Assembly: GCA_036505875.1 (NCBI GenBank)
Contig: DASXSR010000220.1
Span: 1-6,146 of the forward strand
From: Onstottus_A sp036505875
GTDB taxonomy: Bacteria > Acidobacteriota > Blastocatellia > UBA7656
Length of the DNA stretch: 6,146 nt
Direction of reading: 5' to 3'
Each line of letters opens with the position of its first letter. Positions within the stretch are counted from its first letter, which is position 1. The position numbers and the translations under genes are program-made. The notes below the pieces were generated by a model. It did no database searches. It had not been told where the DNA came from and worked only from the letters and a program-made list of their open reading frames with translations. This document shows positions 5,164 to 6,146 of this stretch, in pieces.

Positions 5164-6146
5164 ATGAGTAACCACGAAAGTTCATGCCGAACGCCCTTAT
5201 GGAGCACCATATTCGTTGCAGTCTTATGTGGACTTGCCTTCAGCCCGAAACCCGTTGGTGCGCAATCTTGCGAGAAGCTCAGCGATCTCAAGCTGGCAAA
5301 CACAACGATTACCGCAGCACAGCCAGTCCCCGCCGGAGCGTTCACGCCTCCGGTCGGCTCGCCCGAACCTTTTAAAGCACTGCCCGCTTTCTGTCGGGTC
5401 ACAGGCGTGATAAAACCCATCAGCGATTCTGAGATCAGGTTTGAAGTGTGGATGCCCGTTTCGGGCTGGAACGGGAAGTTCCAAGGCATCGGCAACGGCG
5501 GCTTCGCGGGTTCAATCTCCCACCTGGAGCTTGCCGCGGCAACCGCGCGCGGGTATGCAACAGCTTCCACAGACACGGGTCATACTGGCGGGAACGCGAG
5601 TTGGGCGCTCGGACATCCCGAGAAGATTGTTGACTACGGCCACCGTGCGGTCCACGAGATGACCGAGAAAGCCAAAGCGATCATCGGAGCGTTTTACGGA
5701 AACGGTCCGAAGCACTCCTACTTTGCAAGCTGCTCGAACGGTGGACGGCAAGCGTTGATGGAAGCGCAGCGCTACCCGAGCGATTACGACGGCTTGATCG
5801 CGGGCGCGCCCGCGAATTACTTCACGCCGGTGCTCTCAGGATTCGCCTGGAATCTGCAGGCGCTGATAAGCGATCCGGCGAGCTACATTCCGCCCGATAA
5901 GTTGAAGGCGATCGAGACTGCGGCGCTGGCCGCGTGCGACGCGCGAGACGGTGTTACCGACGGCGTGCTCGATGATCCGACAAAGTGTAACTTCGATCCA
6001 GCAGCGTTGCTTTGCAAGGGAACCGACTCGAACAACTGCCTCACCGAAAAACAGGTGGCCGCTCTGAAGAAGATTTATTCTGGCCCGCGCACCTCGAAGG
6101 GCGAACAGATCACCGCCGGTTTTGTGCCCGGGGGCGAAACGGGACC
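5164..6146 (+). CDS. Secreted tannase/feruloyl esterase family protein (N-terminal part)
   Basis: The frame is open from the ATG at 5164 to the right edge: 327 complete codons, with the end missing. A signal peptide is clear: hydrophobic residues about 12-27 and a likely cut after VGA (31-33). The mature part contains the family hallmarks: RFEVWMPVSGWNGKFQGIGNGGFAG, GYATASTDTGHTGG, then C190-S191-N-G-G, the nucleophile elbow in which Ser191 is expected to be catalytic and Cys190 to form a disulfide linking the active site. D259-x-x-D-G-V-x-D-G-V-L-D-D271 is the calcium-binding loop of the lid region. The catalytic Asp and His lie beyond the window. The family cleaves aromatic ester bonds such as those of gallate, ferulate or mono-hydroxyethyl terephthalate; the substrate here cannot be told. 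GGAGGA at 5152-5157, 6 nt before the ATG, supports the start. Confidence 0.93.
   Translation, partial: MSNHESSCRTPLWSTIFVAVLCGLAFSPKPVGAQSCEKLSDLKLANTTITAAQPVPAGAFTPPVGSPEPFKALPAFCRVTGVIKPISDSEIRFEVWMPVSGWNGKFQGIGNGGFAGSISHLELAAATARGYATASTDTGHTGGNASWALGHPEKIVDYGHRAVHEMTEKAKAIIGAFYGNGPKHSYFASCSNGGRQALMEAQRYPSDYDGLIAGAPANYFTPVLSGFAWNLQALISDPASYIPPDKLKAIETAALAACDARDGVTDGVLDDPTKCNFDPAALLCKGTDSNNCLTEKQVAALKKIYSGPRTSKGEQITAGFVPGGETG

Noticed and set aside
5019..5576. Minus-strand open frame of 185 codons at the right side
   Set aside because: It lies antisense to the tannase-family gene, which has clear family motifs, signal peptide and ribosome site.

Overview
The window looks like a piece of a GC-moderate Gram-negative soil-type bacterial chromosome. 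It carries exported beta-propeller proteins, a tannase/feruloyl esterase family enzyme, a Tat-type TIM-barrel protein and long repeat-filled intergenic gaps. Together these resemble Acidobacteriota (possibly Blastocatellia), but this is an inference from protein style; no rRNA or other marker gene is present to fix the taxon.

Layout from left to right: the C-terminal end of a TolB/WD40-like beta-propeller protein (1-138); a 146-bp inverted-repeat element (193-338); an exported YncE-like beta-propeller protein (366-1481); a second element with 35-bp terminal inverted repeats and a strong internal hairpin that fills most of the next gap (1506-1711); a Tat-signal, glycosidase-like TIM-barrel protein of 523 residues (1750-3321); the frameshifted C-terminal remnant of a HigB toxin (3385-3452) followed directly by an intact HigA-type antitoxin gene (3460-3792). 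On the minus strand, convergent with higA, is a stand-alone 5'-3' exonuclease of the polymerase I/FEN type (3824-4738). A 425-bp divergent intergenic region (4739-5163) holds four copies of a third palindromic repeat. Last comes the start of a secreted tannase/feruloyl esterase family protein that runs off the right edge (5164-6146).

There is no obvious operon: most plus-strand genes are separated by gaps of 130-430 bp and several have their own good Shine-Dalgarno sequence. The exported proteins suggest a cell-surface or secreted role, plausibly use of plant-derived esters and glycans, but only the tannase-family assignment has real catalytic-motif support. The most notable non-obvious signals are the decayed higBA toxin-antitoxin module, where only the antitoxin survives, and three different repeat families that share one architecture: self-palindromic units arranged as inverted pairs in intergenic DNA. 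I do not see a clear new multi-gene system.
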